64,000 nt of DNA from Ruminiclostridium herbifermentans (GTDB taxonomy: Bacteria; Bacillota; Clostridia; Acetivibrionales; DSM-1351), in NCBI RefSeq assembly GCF_005473905.2, contig NZ_CP061336.1:4456501-4520500 (forward strand). The letters run 5' to 3'. The stretch's first letter is position 1. Every line of letters starts with the position of its first letter. Of the stretch, positions 34,758 through 44,429 are shown in pieces. The notes below the pieces were generated by a model that worked only from the letters and a program-made list of their open reading frames with translations, ran no database searches and was not told the DNA's origin. A program made the position numbers and the translations under genes.

Positions 34758-35834
34758 ATGCTAACAATAAAAGCATTAGCCTTAGGAGCAATAAATCCAT
34801 ATACTTGGGTTATAATCCCATTTATTTTAATCATAGTAGCAGCAGTTGTTTTTGCCCCTAGTCTTTATAGGCTCATAACTATTTGGCTGTCAAATGATGA
34901 AAAAGCTCGTACAACTATAATGCCTAATGATAGAAAATCCAAAAAAACTAGTAAAGCAAAATTTGATGGAAAAATTAATTTTGAAGCACTTGAAGAAATA
35001 ATAGATACTGCAGGCTATGCCTATAATCCTGAAAAGGACATCTTCTTTTCCACAATGGAAGCTTGGCAAAGAAAAATGGGATATTGCCGTCTCTATGATG
35101 AAGCTGCTGCACCTTTAGGAATGATTATAGACTGTGAGCCTATTTATTTCACATATGGTGGCAAAAGGTGGTTAATAGAGTTCTGGAAAGGTCAATATGG
35201 CATGACAACAGGCTGTGAAATTGGTATATATACAACAGCTTGGCCTGATTTAAATATCCCGAACGTATTCAACGGAACCTTTTACAAATGTGCTAATGAT
35301 AAAGACAGACTATATATGCAGTTTTCATTAAAAAAGAATGGCGAAAAACTTCTTTCAAGAAAACAAAAGCACTGGTGGTTAACGGGATTTAAATTAGGAG
35401 AATTTTCAAATCCATCCGATCTTGTATTAGATATTTATATCACTTTTAAGAACAAGAAAATGCGTAATGCTTTTCTGACTTCACTAATAGAAACTGGTTA
35501 TACTGATGAAGAATATGGAATAAGCGGCAGAACTGTAGCTATACGCTTTGATAAGCCCCATACCAAACAGCCTTATTCACGTTCACCTCAAACAGATATG
35601 ATTGTACAGAGAAGAAATAAGATGTTCTGTGACCAATATAATTTTATAACAAAGAGCTACTCAAACATTGCCGATAAAATTATGGCTGTAAAAGAGCAGT
35701 CACCTGAATTGTACAAGGAAATTTTAAATATTGGTAAGACCTTATCTCTATATGATACTTATACAAAAATAAAACACTATCTTGAAAACAACAGTAACTT
35801 TAACAATAATTATAATTCAGATAGTGAGGTCTAA
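34758..35834 (+). CDS. DUF4474-domain membrane protein
   Basis: A 358-residue protein; ATG at 34758 chosen for AGGA nine bases upstream (an ATG at 34749 is also possible). One or two N-terminal membrane segments (YTWVIIPFILIIVAAVVFAP), then a soluble domain from about residue 60 with FEALEEIIDTAGYAYNPEKDIFFSTMEAWQRKMGYCRLYDEAAAPLGMI, which I place in DUF4474. Function unknown. The next gene starts one base after its stop, so it is translationally coupled to a phosphoesterase. Confidence 0.75.
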   Translation: MLTIKALALGAINPYTWVIIPFILIIVAAVVFAPSLYRLITIWLSNDEKARTTIMPNDRKSKKTSKAKFDGKINFEALEEIIDTAGYAYNPEKDIFFSTMEAWQRKMGYCRLYDEAAAPLGMIIDCEPIYFTYGGKRWLIEFWKGQYGMTTGCEIGIYTTAWPDLNIPNVFNGTFYKCANDKDRLYMQFSLKKNGEKLLSRKQKHWWLTGFKLGEFSNPSDLVLDIYITFKNKKMRNAFLTSLIETGYTDEEYGISGRTVAIRFDKPHTKQPYSRSPQTDMIVQRRNKMFCDQYNFITKSYSNIADKIMAVKEQSPELYKEILNIGKTLSLYDTYTKIKHYLENNSNFNNNYNSDSEV

Positions 35835-35835
35835 T

Positions 35836-36747
35836 ATGGATAAGCTTGATATAGTAACTAGCATTTTTAATTCTGCAAAACAAATTCCCTTTGACGATAA
35901 CTCTAAGTTTATTCTAATGAGTGATTGTCATAGAGGCAATGGAAGCTGGACAGACAATTTTTTAAAAAATAGAAACATCTTTATTGGAGCACTAACTCAC
36001 TATTATAACAATAACTATACTTATATTGAGCTTGGTGATGGTGATGAATTATGGGAAAATACGCAGCTTTCAGACATAATGAGTATTCATAAGGATACCT
36101 TTAGGCTTTTATCAAAATTTCATAATGAACATAGGTTATATATGCTATATGGAAATCATGATATAGAAAAGAAATATATGAAATATGTCAGAAAAAATTT
36201 AAATAGATTTTTTAACCAACGTGAGGAAGAATTTACATCAATATTTGAAAGCCTTGAGATTCATGAAGGCTTAGTACTTAGATATAGACCCACAGGAGAT
36301 AAAATTCTATTAATTCATGGACATCAAGTAAACACTCTTAATAGCGATTTATGGTGGCTTGGTAAATTATTAGTTAAGCACTTGTGGAAGCCACTTGAAG
36401 CAATAGGGGTTAATGACCCGACAAGTCCTGCAAAAAACTATGAAGTTAAAGTATCTGTCGCTGTACAGCTAACAGAATGGGTAATTCAACAAAAACATAT
36501 GCTCATAGCAGGACATAACCATAAGCCTTCTTTTCCCGAGGTAGGTCAGCCACCATATTTTAATGATGGTAGTTGCATTCATCCTCGCTGTATTACTGGA
36601 ATTGAAATATCAGAAGGTACTATCTGCTTGGTTAAATGGAGTGTTAAAACAAGAGAAGACGGTACCTTATATATTGACAGAGATGTTCTTGGAGGTCCAA
36701 GAAAATTAACAGATTACTTTCAATCTTTTAAAAATATAAATACTTAG
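35836..36747 (+). CDS. Metallophosphoesterase
   Basis: A 303-residue protein starting at ATG 35836, after GTGAGG. It carries the calcineurin-like two-metal site: SDCHRG, GDGDELW, YGNHDIE, HGHQV and AGHNHKP. Such enzymes cleave phosphomono- or diesters; the order of motifs resembles the UDP-2,3-diacylglucosamine hydrolase/LpxH-like branch. The substrate is not evident. Forms a two-gene unit with the DUF4474 membrane protein. Confidence 0.88.
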   Translation: MDKLDIVTSIFNSAKQIPFDDNSKFILMSDCHRGNGSWTDNFLKNRNIFIGALTHYYNNNYTYIELGDGDELWENTQLSDIMSIHKDTFRLLSKFHNEHRLYMLYGNHDIEKKYMKYVRKNLNRFFNQREEEFTSIFESLEIHEGLVLRYRPTGDKILLIHGHQVNTLNSDLWWLGKLLVKHLWKPLEAIGVNDPTSPAKNYEVKVSVAVQLTEWVIQQKHMLIAGHNHKPSFPEVGQPPYFNDGSCIHPRCITGIEISEGTICLVKWSVKTREDGTLYIDRDVLGGPRKLTDYFQSFKNINT

Positions 36748-36861
36748 CCTCACATTTTTTAAGCAAATCAATGTATACTCTTACACGAAAAATGCAACAA
36801 TATTGTTGAAGCAAAGAGATAAAAGGAAATTACAAATACATTTAAAGGAGGTGTAGTGTCC

Positions 36862-37067
36862 ATGTTCATTTTTTCATGCTATTGCGTGCAGAAATGTTAG
36901 ACATGGGCATGAGAATGGCTAAGGCAGGAATGAGAAGACCCGATCCTAAGGAACCACATGGGACTGAAAGCAATCACAAAAACCATTTTCCCAAAAATGA
37001 TACAAAGCCTGTTCCTGAGATACAGGGTAAAGCTAAAACAGGTAAAGAAAAAGCAAAACCTTTATAA
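36862..37067 (+). pseudogene. Small basic protein, start out of frame
   Basis: AAAGGAGGTG is followed by ATG at 36862, but this frame stops after 12 codons. The long frame (MLLRAEMLDMGMRMAKAGMRRPDPKEPHG..., from 36876) is one base out. One extra T in the T6 run at 36869-36874 would join them as MFIFFMLLRAEML. The C-terminal half is Lys/Pro-rich. Either a slippage-controlled gene, a recent frameshift or a sequencing error. No family recognised. Confidence 0.45.
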
Positions 37068-37133
37068 TTAGGAGCTGCTGCAAACAAGAAATTTATATAC
37101 CTTGACCAATTAAACTGTTTAATTGGTTCTCCC

Positions 37134-37321
37134 GTACAGTATATATCTATGAAATAGTTGCGCCTCTTTAACAACAATTATGCCAACTATAACACAAGAC
37201 ACCCTGTCTTCTAGGTTATAGCAGCTGACTTTTTTTGCTGTGTCGGCTGCAAAATTGCTCTTCGCATACTGTTTCTAGCAGCTATTTATAATCATTATTC
37301 GAATTTAGATATATACTGTAC
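37134..37321. mobile_element. MITE-like element, copy 1
   Basis: Perfect 15-bp terminal inverted repeats, GTACAGTATATATCT and AGATATATACTGTAC, enclose 158 bp without coding potential. Homology to the copy at 44151 extends a little past both ends (CTCCCGT..., ...CTTAGT-TATTTCTTG-AATAA) and includes an internal GCTGTGTCGGCT-CAA segment. No transposase is present; it would need one in trans. Fills most of the gap 37068-37403. Confidence 0.65.
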
Positions 37322-37403
37322 TTAGTGTTATTTCTTGCAATAAACCATCCATATACAAGAATGGTTGTTTTTCTAAAGTTTATTTTGCTATGTCATAAAA
37401 TAT

Positions 37404-39962
37404 CTACTCCAAAATTTGTACATAACCATTAGTACCATCTATACGAATTCTCTGTCCTGTTTTAATTTTTTTTGTGGCGTCCACTACACCTGTTACAGCT
37501 GGAATTCCATATTCACGAGCCACAACCGAGCCATGTGTAAGTTTCCCTCCAATTTCAGTAACCAATCCCGCTGCATTTATAAAAAGAGGTGTCCAGCCTG
37601 GATCTGTAAAGGGTGCTACCAATATTTCTCCAGCTTCTACTACTGAGTTCTTTGGGTCAAGTACTACCTTTGCTTTTCCCTCTTTTGTCCCAGCAGACAC
37701 GCCCGAACCTACCAAAGCACCTGTTGGTACATTCTTTAATGTATGCTTTCCCATTATACATTCACCTTCACTAGTAAGAATACGAGGTGGGTTAAGCTTA
37801 TTCCAATATCGCAGTTCTTCGCGCCTCTCGTCTGCTAAATCCCTCAAATCATAACCCTTTTCAATGGCTTCGTATATTTCTTTGTAGTGAAAAAGGAAAA
37901 TGTCCTCTGCTCTTAAAATCTGTCCCTTTCTTACCATATCCGCACCTTCTTTTAATAAGGCTACACGAGCAGAATCCATTATCCGGACTAAAATATACTT
38001 CATATGCTCCCGAATTGGAAACACTTCACGATAAATCCTCACATATTTGGCTAACTTCCTTGCTTTGCGTTTACCAGCTTTTAGCTGTACTTGATTTATG
38101 AATTCATTAGCTTTTGCTTTGGCTTTCTTTACCGTTGCCTTATACTCATCACGATGATCTCCTAATGTCTTGCCTAAAGCCAAAGTTACTATCTGCTTAG
38201 CAATAAGTTCGGGGTTTTCTCTCCAGCGAGGGCATGAAATATCCAATTCACCAGCACAACGGCAACCGTATATATCAATAAACTCAGCCCACTTTTCACT
38301 AAAATCATCATTTCTAGCATAAATACGTTGATTTAATGTGGCATAATTGGGATTTTTGAGTTCGCTAATAACTCCTTCGTGTTGATTTGCTAAATCTGCA
38401 ATGTCCCCCAGCATCAACCCCATCTCTGTAGTAATATTTCCTTCAAGTCCAGATTCCACATACGGTGTATATAATTCTTCACCAAAAATATTTTTTTCCA
38501 GCCTCTTCATCATTTTCAATGCTAGCATACTTGTTCCTATCAGCGGAGCAAACTTGTTTACAACAATATCAATCAATTTCATATTGTCATAGACTGCTTT
38601 TATACGCTGCTGCCCTGCAGGAGCAGTTAATATTTCAAGAGACCTCTTGTCACAAATCTCTCCAATTAGTTTATAAGCATATTCTACTGTATTTAAGGTA
38701 TTTCCTTTTAGAAAACGGTAAATAACCTTTATTGGTAAAGTCTTTAATCCTTTTGGAAAGTGAATTTTCTTTTTATGGAATTTTGCATGCTTAGAAAACA
38801 CTTCAGAAAGAGCAGCAGCTGTCAGAGGTTCTACTTCTGGTAATATTTTAAGTGCTAAATTACGATAAAATCTTCGATTAAATAATGAACTAAAATCACT
38901 AAACAGCCTTCCTCCTATCAGAGATATGAGTTCACTATTGTACTCAGTTATATGTACATCCTTCCTTCTAAAAATAAAAGAAAATGTTTCTCCACCCATC
39001 CGAGAAAAAGCAGCAGTGTTCATCTGAACATAACCAATACAAATTAGTATATGAAAATCTTCATCTTCAAAATTAGGTAATGGATAAAGAGAAGTAATTG
39101 GACGTGTTTGCAAAATATAAATTTTGTTGTCTTGAATTGCCCATTCCACATCCTGAGGCATTCCGAAATGCTGTTCTAGTTTTTCACCTAAATCAAATAA
39201 TTCTTTGATTTGGGGAAATTGCAATACTTGTTTTGCCGAATTAATATTTGCGGTAACTGTACCTCCATTTTTTAGGGGCAGTACTGCAATCTTTTTATAT
39301 GAAATAGTCCTTTCAATTAAAGTACCTTTCTTTTTGTTATAAGAATAACGGTCAGGTGTAACCTTACCAGAAACCATTGCTTCACCTAAACCAAAACCAG
39401 CCTCAATAATTTCTACATGCCTTTTCCCGCTTATAGGATCTGCAGTAAACAGGATACCAGAAGCATCAGAAAAAACCATCTGCTGTACAATGACACACAT
39501 TGATGCCTTTTCTATATTGTTTTTCTTTCTATACTCAATCGCACGTTCTGTATAAAGAGAAGCAAAGCATTTACATACAGCTTGCTCTATATCATTTGCT
39601 GGTACATTGAGATAAGTATCCTGCTGTCCAGCAAATGAAGCAAAAAGCAAATCCTCTGCAGTAGCGGAAGAACGTACTGAAAATAATGTATCAGGTTCAA
39701 ATTTTGTCAGTGCTGAATTTAAAAGTTCCGAAAAATAATCAGGCAATGGCGCGGAAATCAGTTTTTCTTGTGCCTGTTCGGCATCAAGTCCGTTGAGGTC
39801 TATATCGGAAATAAAGTCATTATAAACTTCTGTCGTAATGCAAAAACCCGGCGGAACCGGAAATCCAGCCTGCGTCATTTCTCCCAGATTTGCTCCTTTT
39901 CCACCTACCAGTTCAACCATGTTCTTATTTATATCAGTAAAAAAAAGGATTTTTTCTTTCAT
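37404..39962 (-). CDS. Rifampicin phosphotransferase / PEP-synthase-like enzyme
   Basis: An 852-residue protein; AGGAGAG precedes the ATG. The N-terminal ATP-binding domain starts GGKGANLGEMTQAGFPVPPGFCIT and contains SVRSSATAEDL, ASFAGQQDTYLNV and VEWAIQDNKIYILQTRPI. The middle ~400 residues are unlike PEP synthase. The C-terminal swivelling His domain has GGKLTHGSVVAREYGIPAVTG with the phospho-accepting His. Length and order fit rifampicin phosphotransferase (ATP domain, drug domain, His domain), but lineage-specific PEP-synthase-like paralogues look the same, so the drug substrate is not proven. Stands alone. Confidence 0.85.
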   Translation of the reverse strand: MKEKILFFTDINKNMVELVGGKGANLGEMTQAGFPVPPGFCITTEVYNDFISDIDLNGLDAEQAQEKLISAPLPDYFSELLNSALTKFEPDTLFSVRSSATAEDLLFASFAGQQDTYLNVPANDIEQAVCKCFASLYTERAIEYRKKNNIEKASMCVIVQQMVFSDASGILFTADPISGKRHVEIIEAGFGLGEAMVSGKVTPDRYSYNKKKGTLIERTISYKKIAVLPLKNGGTVTANINSAKQVLQFPQIKELFDLGEKLEQHFGMPQDVEWAIQDNKIYILQTRPITSLYPLPNFEDEDFHILICIGYVQMNTAAFSRMGGETFSFIFRRKDVHITEYNSELISLIGGRLFSDFSSLFNRRFYRNLALKILPEVEPLTAAALSEVFSKHAKFHKKKIHFPKGLKTLPIKVIYRFLKGNTLNTVEYAYKLIGEICDKRSLEILTAPAGQQRIKAVYDNMKLIDIVVNKFAPLIGTSMLALKMMKRLEKNIFGEELYTPYVESGLEGNITTEMGLMLGDIADLANQHEGVISELKNPNYATLNQRIYARNDDFSEKWAEFIDIYGCRCAGELDISCPRWRENPELIAKQIVTLALGKTLGDHRDEYKATVKKAKAKANEFINQVQLKAGKRKARKLAKYVRIYREVFPIREHMKYILVRIMDSARVALLKEGADMVRKGQILRAEDIFLFHYKEIYEAIEKGYDLRDLADERREELRYWNKLNPPRILTSEGECIMGKHTLKNVPTGALVGSGVSAGTKEGKAKVVLDPKNSVVEAGEILVAPFTDPGWTPLFINAAGLVTEIGGKLTHGSVVAREYGIPAVTGVVDATKKIKTGQRIRIDGTNGYVQILE

Positions 39963-40369
39963 TTCAGCACTCTCCTAAAGTTAAGTCTTAAGTTAAGTCT
40001 CAGCACATATATAAAATTATATGAAACAATAGAAAAATTTTTTATATCCTTTTATTTTACAAGTTTTATCTATTTTATACCATAGAGTAATAGTACCAAA
40101 TTAATAATAAAAATAGAACTGGTTAAAAAAAATACAATTTTCAGACGACACTTAAAGCTGAAACTAACGAAAACTGACTCAATTCTGTGCATTAGTGATA
40201 CTCCAAAAAAATTAACTAGTAGATAATTGATAATAAAAGTTCATGAAATTTAGCAGCAACTGTAAAAATCAAGAATTTTTATTTTGTTAGAAAAGTATAT
40301 CAACATGAAAATATACATCATAAATGTTTATAAATAAAAACCCTAATATCCTAAAAAGTATACGCCTAT

Positions 40370-40585
40370 CTACTCCTTCTCTGACTTAATTGTGTCTACA
40401 ATGCTTTCGCAAATCTTAGCCAGCTTTTTATTACCGCTCCTTAGTTCAACCTCTCGTACTACCATATCAGTAAATTCCTGATTATAAATATTGCAATCCT
40501 CTCTAAATAACCTATATATCTCTTTTACCCCACGCTCAATATCATTTTCAACGCTATACTGAACATTATCGTAAATATCATTCAT
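40370..40585 (-). CDS. Small protein with SOS box, function unknown
   Basis: A 71-residue acidic helical protein (MNDIYDNVQYSVENDIERGVKEIYRLF...); ATG at 40585 chosen for GGAGGAAG upstream. A perfect LexA/DinR-type palindrome lies 60 bp before the start (40645-40656), so it should be induced by DNA damage. No family recognised. 39963-40369 downstream is AT-rich and empty. Confidence 0.6.
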   Translation of the reverse strand: MNDIYDNVQYSVENDIERGVKEIYRLFREDCNIYNQEFTDMVVREVELRSGNKKLAKICESIVDTIKSEKE

Positions 40586-40644
40586 GGCAGCTTCCTCCAA
40601 AGGATAACTTTATCTTGAATTGCCCGCATCACTCCTCGTCAATA

Positions 40645-40656
40645 GAACATATGTTC
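40645..40656. promoter_or_regulatory. LexA/DinR SOS box
   Basis: GAACATATGTTC is a perfect palindrome of the Gram-positive SOS box type (GAAC-N4-GTTC). It lies directly upstream of the 40370-40585 gene, next to TATACT-like promoter bases on the minus strand. Confidence 0.75.
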
Positions 40657-41020
40657 TTGTTATAGTATATAGTAATTTCTAATATTATTCAACATATATT
40701 GCAAATTTTACAACTTAACCTTTATAAACTTTATTAATTAGTGTAAAACCTACCAATTAAGGCGTTTAGGCTCGTATACAGGCAACCTGCCTAACACAGC
40801 CTGTTTTATACTTACCAATTAGAAATATTTACATAAATTAGTTAATGATGAATTAATGTTAAGTCCTCAATAGGCTTCGTCAATATAGGAGCAGGAGTTA
40901 ACTATAAATTATCATGATAAAAGCACCTCTCTGTATGAACATCTTTGTCCAAGATTAGGGTGCTCTTTGAAGATTAAGACCTGTTTCTAAATATGACGCT
41001 GGCTCAAAATATAACTTATA

Positions 41021-41371
41021 TCATGCAAGCCGCTTTTCATCTATATATCTAAACGGCAGCCTCTCATTAAGTCTTGTTAAAATCCTGAACTTTCTATCAT
41101 TTAGTGTATCGTATGCCTTAGGAGTAATATTCAAAATCCTCTCCCAACTCTCTACACCATTTTCAGTAGAATCATTAATAAAATTACTGTCCATCATATT
41201 TTCGAAACTGTTCCACAACTTCAAAAGTTCAGCATTCTCATCTTCAGAAAGCTTTCTGAGCCTGCGGAATTCTTTAAATTCCTTTAAAAAATCAGGTAAA
41301 TAATAAAAATTGCCTTTATCCAAAAACATAACACTTGTATTAATAACTTCACCTATTTCCTCTTTAAACAT
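41021..41371 (-). CDS. Phage tail YmfQ-like (DUF2313) fragment
   Basis: A 116-residue protein with AGGAGGAGAG before the ATG. GVESWERILNITPKAYDTLNDRKFRILTRLNERLPF fits the DUF2313/YmfQ phage tail family (conserved E-x-x-x-GI...TLxxRRxRIL-R-LP pattern), but ends right there, whereas family members run ~60 residues further. It may be a domesticated or decayed prophage gene. The nearest upstream SOS box is at 41560. 40657-41020 holds a GCACC/GGTGC hairpin near 40922-40970 and nothing else. Confidence 0.6.
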   Translation of the reverse strand: MFKEEIGEVINTSVMFLDKGNFYYLPDFLKEFKEFRRLRKLSEDENAELLKLWNSFENMMDSNFINDSTENGVESWERILNITPKAYDTLNDRKFRILTRLNERLPFRYIDEKRLA

Positions 41372-41559
41372 GCAGCTCTCCTCCTTTAGTGTTATAAATC
41401 TAGATTAAAAATGAAATTCTTAGATTATCTAAAAATTTTATTTCATATGCGGTGTTTCAACGAGGTAATAAATTCCCTAAGCTTTAAAAACATAGTCTTA
41501 CCTGCCATTTATAATAGTGGGATATATTTTCTTGCCTCGTTATGTTTCTATTGGTTAAC

Positions 41560-41573
41560 CGAACATATGTTCG
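41560..41573. promoter_or_regulatory. LexA/DinR SOS box between divergent genes
   Basis: CGAACATATGTTCG is a perfect 14-bp palindrome, the canonical SOS box. It lies 189 bp before the phage-like gene at 41371 and 125 bp before the HTH gene at 41698. Confidence 0.8.
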
Positions 41574-41697
41574 AACAATAGAAATTATAGTTCGTTTTTT
41601 CCGAAATGTCAATAAGTTTTTTTCGACTATTTCGGATATTTTTATTTACAAAATAATTATTTATTGATAATATAACTGTTGATAGGAGGTATCCAAA

Positions 41698-42054
41698 ATG
41701 ACTACGCTAGGAGACAGAATACGTGAACAACGGATAAAAAAAGGGTTCACGCAAAAGCAATTAGCAGAGTTGATAGGCGCTAAGCACAATTCTATAAGTG
41801 ATTGGGAAAACAACAAAAGTAAACCTGATTCTAATACAATTAGACTATTAATGAAAGCACTAGAGGTTGATGCAAATTCTCTTCTAGGCTATGACGACAA
41901 AGAATCAATAAAATCAGAGGCAGCAAAACTTGCTGATAATATATTGAATAATCCCAAGATTACCAAAATGCTCTCTTTACTTATAAATATGCCAGATGAG
42001 GACTTAAGTCTAGTTATTGCCTTTGCTGAAAGATTAAATAAACAAAACTCCTAA
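41698..42054 (+). CDS. Cro/CI-type HTH repressor
   Basis: A 118-residue protein with RBS TAGGAGG. Residues 4-60 (LGDRIREQRIKKGFTQKQLAELIG then HNSISDWENNKSKPD) are a standard HTH_3 DNA-binding domain. The C-terminal half is helical, without a LexA-type autoprotease. Placed divergently to the phage-like gene with an SOS box between, like a phage immunity region. It likely regulates this local cluster. Confidence 0.85.
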   Translation: MTTLGDRIREQRIKKGFTQKQLAELIGAKHNSISDWENNKSKPDSNTIRLLMKALEVDANSLLGYDDKESIKSEAAKLADNILNNPKITKMLSLLINMPDEDLSLVIAFAERLNKQNS

Positions 42055-42295
42055 CTGGCATATTATTACTAAAGTTCCTTTCAATCTTTAAACACATAGA
42101 GTAAAATATTAATGTAATTTTAAATATTACAGCTAAAATGTTAGTCATATTTCAATAGCTGTTTTATTAATAAACTACAGATTGTGCTGACATTTAGTTC
42201 ATTCCAAGAATTTGCATAAACTTGGTATTCAACGCAATGTCGTATGTTTTCACTGTCAGCATAAAACAAATAATTATCAACTGGAGAAATAACAA

Positions 42296-44032
42296 ATGTC
42301 TACCATCAAAAAATTTATGAAATACTATAAACCTTATAAAACTTTATTTTTTCTTGATTTATTATGCGCATTAACAGTCTCTGCTATTGATTTAGCCTTT
42401 CCTCAAATTCTTAATTTTTTGACAAAGGGCGTTTTTACACGCAGTTCTTCTGAAATCTTGAATATTCTGTGGCTTATTGGAATAGGCTTGCTTTTTATGT
42501 ATCTATTGAGATATGTTTGTCAATATTTTATTACTTCCTGGGGACATATAATGGGTGCACGTATGGAGAGTGATATGCGTCAGGATTTATTTGATCATTA
42601 TCAGACCTTATCATTTTCCTACTATGATAAAAATAACACTGGTGAAATGATGTCCAAGCTGATATCTGATTTGTTTGATATATCAGAATTAGCACATCAT
42701 GGTCCGGAAAATTTATTCATATCAGCTATTAAGATTATTGGTTCCTTTATTTTATTAACAATGATCAGCTTACAAATGACTTTAATTCTTCTGGCAGTAA
42801 CCATTGCAATGTTTATTTTCTGCTGGAAAAAGAATAGAAAAATGCGCGCAGTTTTTATGGATAACCGTAAGAAAATAGCCCTTGTTAATTCAAGGGTACA
42901 GGATACATTGTCTGGTATTCGGGTAGTTAAATCCTTTGCAAATGAAGATGTTGAGCATGATAAATTCAAGTACTGCAATTTAAAATTTCTAGATTCAAAA
43001 AAAAGCAGCTATTTTATTATGGGCAGCTTCCATGCTGGAACCAGCGTTTTTCAAGGCTTGCTTTATGCTTCTGTATTAATAAGCGGAGGTTATTTTATAG
43101 CTAAGGGCAGCATAAAACCCTCAGATTTAGCAATTTATGCTCTTTATATTGGAATATTTCTAAACCCAATAGAAGTACTGATAAATTTCACAGAGTCCTT
43201 TCAAAAAGGAATGTCAGGTTTTAAGCGGTTTTTAGAAATAGTTGAAACAGAGCCTGAAATTAAAGACGATAAAAATGCAAAGCCTCTAATTAACCCTCGT
43301 GGACATATAAGCTATAATAATGTTTCCTTCCATTATGATGAAAGTTCTGAGGTATTGGATAATGTAAGTCTTACAATTGACGCAGGTAAAACAGTAGCCT
43401 TTGTGGGACCATCTGGCGGTGGAAAAACAACTCTTTGCTCACTTCTCCCGCGCTTTTACGAAGTAACTGGTGGTGAAATTACAATTGACGGAATTGATAT
43501 ACGCAATTTCACATTACAGTCCCTGCGAAAAGCTATTGGTATTGTTCAGCAAGATGTTTATATGTTTTCTGGAAGTGTGAGAGAAAATATTTCTTATGGG
43601 AAGCCTGGTGCCAGCAATGAAGAAATAATTAATGCTGCAAAAAATGCAAATATACATGACTTTATTATGAGTCTGGAAAATGGCTATGATACACATGTAG
43701 GTGAAAGAGGCACTCGACTATCTGGTGGTCAAAAACAGCGAATAGCTATTGCTCGTGTATTTCTCAAAAATCCTCCTATTTTGATTTTAGATGAAGCTAC
43801 ATCAGCACTAGACAACGAAAGCGAACGGCATATTCAAGAGTCCTTAGAGCGATTGTCAAAAAATCGAACTACAATTGTCATTGCTCATAGACTCAGTACT
43901 ATAAGAAATGCTGATGAAATAATAGTAATTAGTGAAAATGGTATTCAAGAACGTGGTACCCATGAGACATTGTTGTCTAAAAACGGTTTATACGCAAAAT
44001 ACTATAATATGCAGTTTGAAGGCTTGAATTAA
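42296..44032 (+). CDS. ABC exporter, fused membrane and ATPase domains
   Basis: A 578-residue half-transporter; GGAGAA precedes the ATG. Six helices in residues 1-310 (ABC_membrane), then the ATPase: Walker A GPSGGGKTT, Q-loop VQQDVYMF, signature LSGGQKQRIA, Walker B ILILDEATSALD, H-loop IAHRLST. It should work as a homodimer exporting lipids, drugs or peptides (MsbA/LmrA-like). No partner or regulator gene adjacent; 42055-42295 upstream has no other gene. Confidence 0.92.
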   Translation: MSTIKKFMKYYKPYKTLFFLDLLCALTVSAIDLAFPQILNFLTKGVFTRSSSEILNILWLIGIGLLFMYLLRYVCQYFITSWGHIMGARMESDMRQDLFDHYQTLSFSYYDKNNTGEMMSKLISDLFDISELAHHGPENLFISAIKIIGSFILLTMISLQMTLILLAVTIAMFIFCWKKNRKMRAVFMDNRKKIALVNSRVQDTLSGIRVVKSFANEDVEHDKFKYCNLKFLDSKKSSYFIMGSFHAGTSVFQGLLYASVLISGGYFIAKGSIKPSDLAIYALYIGIFLNPIEVLINFTESFQKGMSGFKRFLEIVETEPEIKDDKNAKPLINPRGHISYNNVSFHYDESSEVLDNVSLTIDAGKTVAFVGPSGGGKTTLCSLLPRFYEVTGGEITIDGIDIRNFTLQSLRKAIGIVQQDVYMFSGSVRENISYGKPGASNEEIINAAKNANIHDFIMSLENGYDTHVGERGTRLSGGQKQRIAIARVFLKNPPILILDEATSALDNESERHIQESLERLSKNRTTIVIAHRLSTIRNADEIIVISENGIQERGTHETLLSKNGLYAKYYNMQFEGLN

Positions 44033-44150
44033 GTCGAATTGATAAATATTACAGCAAAAAGTGGTCCACCAAAGTAACTTATAATCAGTCTGTTGCAACA
44101 TGACAATTTCTGTATACCGATGTCTTATTACAAGAAATAGTACTAAGTAG

Positions 44151-44365
44151 CAGTATATATTTAATTGCGGAACTCGGTTAGAAATTGATGCTAAAAATAA
44201 TAGGTGAAGAACAAGTATTGTAGCCGACACAGCGGAAGTCAGTAGCTGTGAGTATTGACCCGAGACAGGATTCCTTGGTCATACGGTCGGCGGAAGTACT
44301 TTTTCTTCACCTCAATTATTTAAACATCAATTTCGTGAGCAAGCAATAGATATATATTGCACGGG
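44151..44365. mobile_element. MITE-like element, copy 2
   Basis: Opposite orientation to copy 1 at 37134. The ends (GCAGTATATAT and ATATATATTGC) are degenerate forms of the same terminal repeat. Internal GGTGAAGAA (44202) and TTCTTCACC (44305) form a second nested inverted repeat around AGCCGAC/GTCGGC, so a long folded RNA is possible. About 25 bp longer than copy 1. Fills the gap between the ABC exporter and the GH43 gene. Confidence 0.6.
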
Positions 44366-44429
44366 AGTACTATTTAAGTAACTGTCGATATATTTATTTT
44401 ATGTTTTGCAATAACTCGTAATTACATAC

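Noticed and set aside
37404-39962. Firm call as PEP synthase
   Set aside because: The middle domain does not look like the PEP/pyruvate-binding part; order and length fit rifampicin phosphotransferase better, so a combined name is used.
44202-44313. Cobalamin-type riboswitch in the structured DNA after the ABC exporter
   Set aside because: GACAGGATTCC resembles one B12-riboswitch segment, but the core GCCACTG-like box is missing, orientation fits no downstream gene, and the sequence belongs to the MITE-like repeat.
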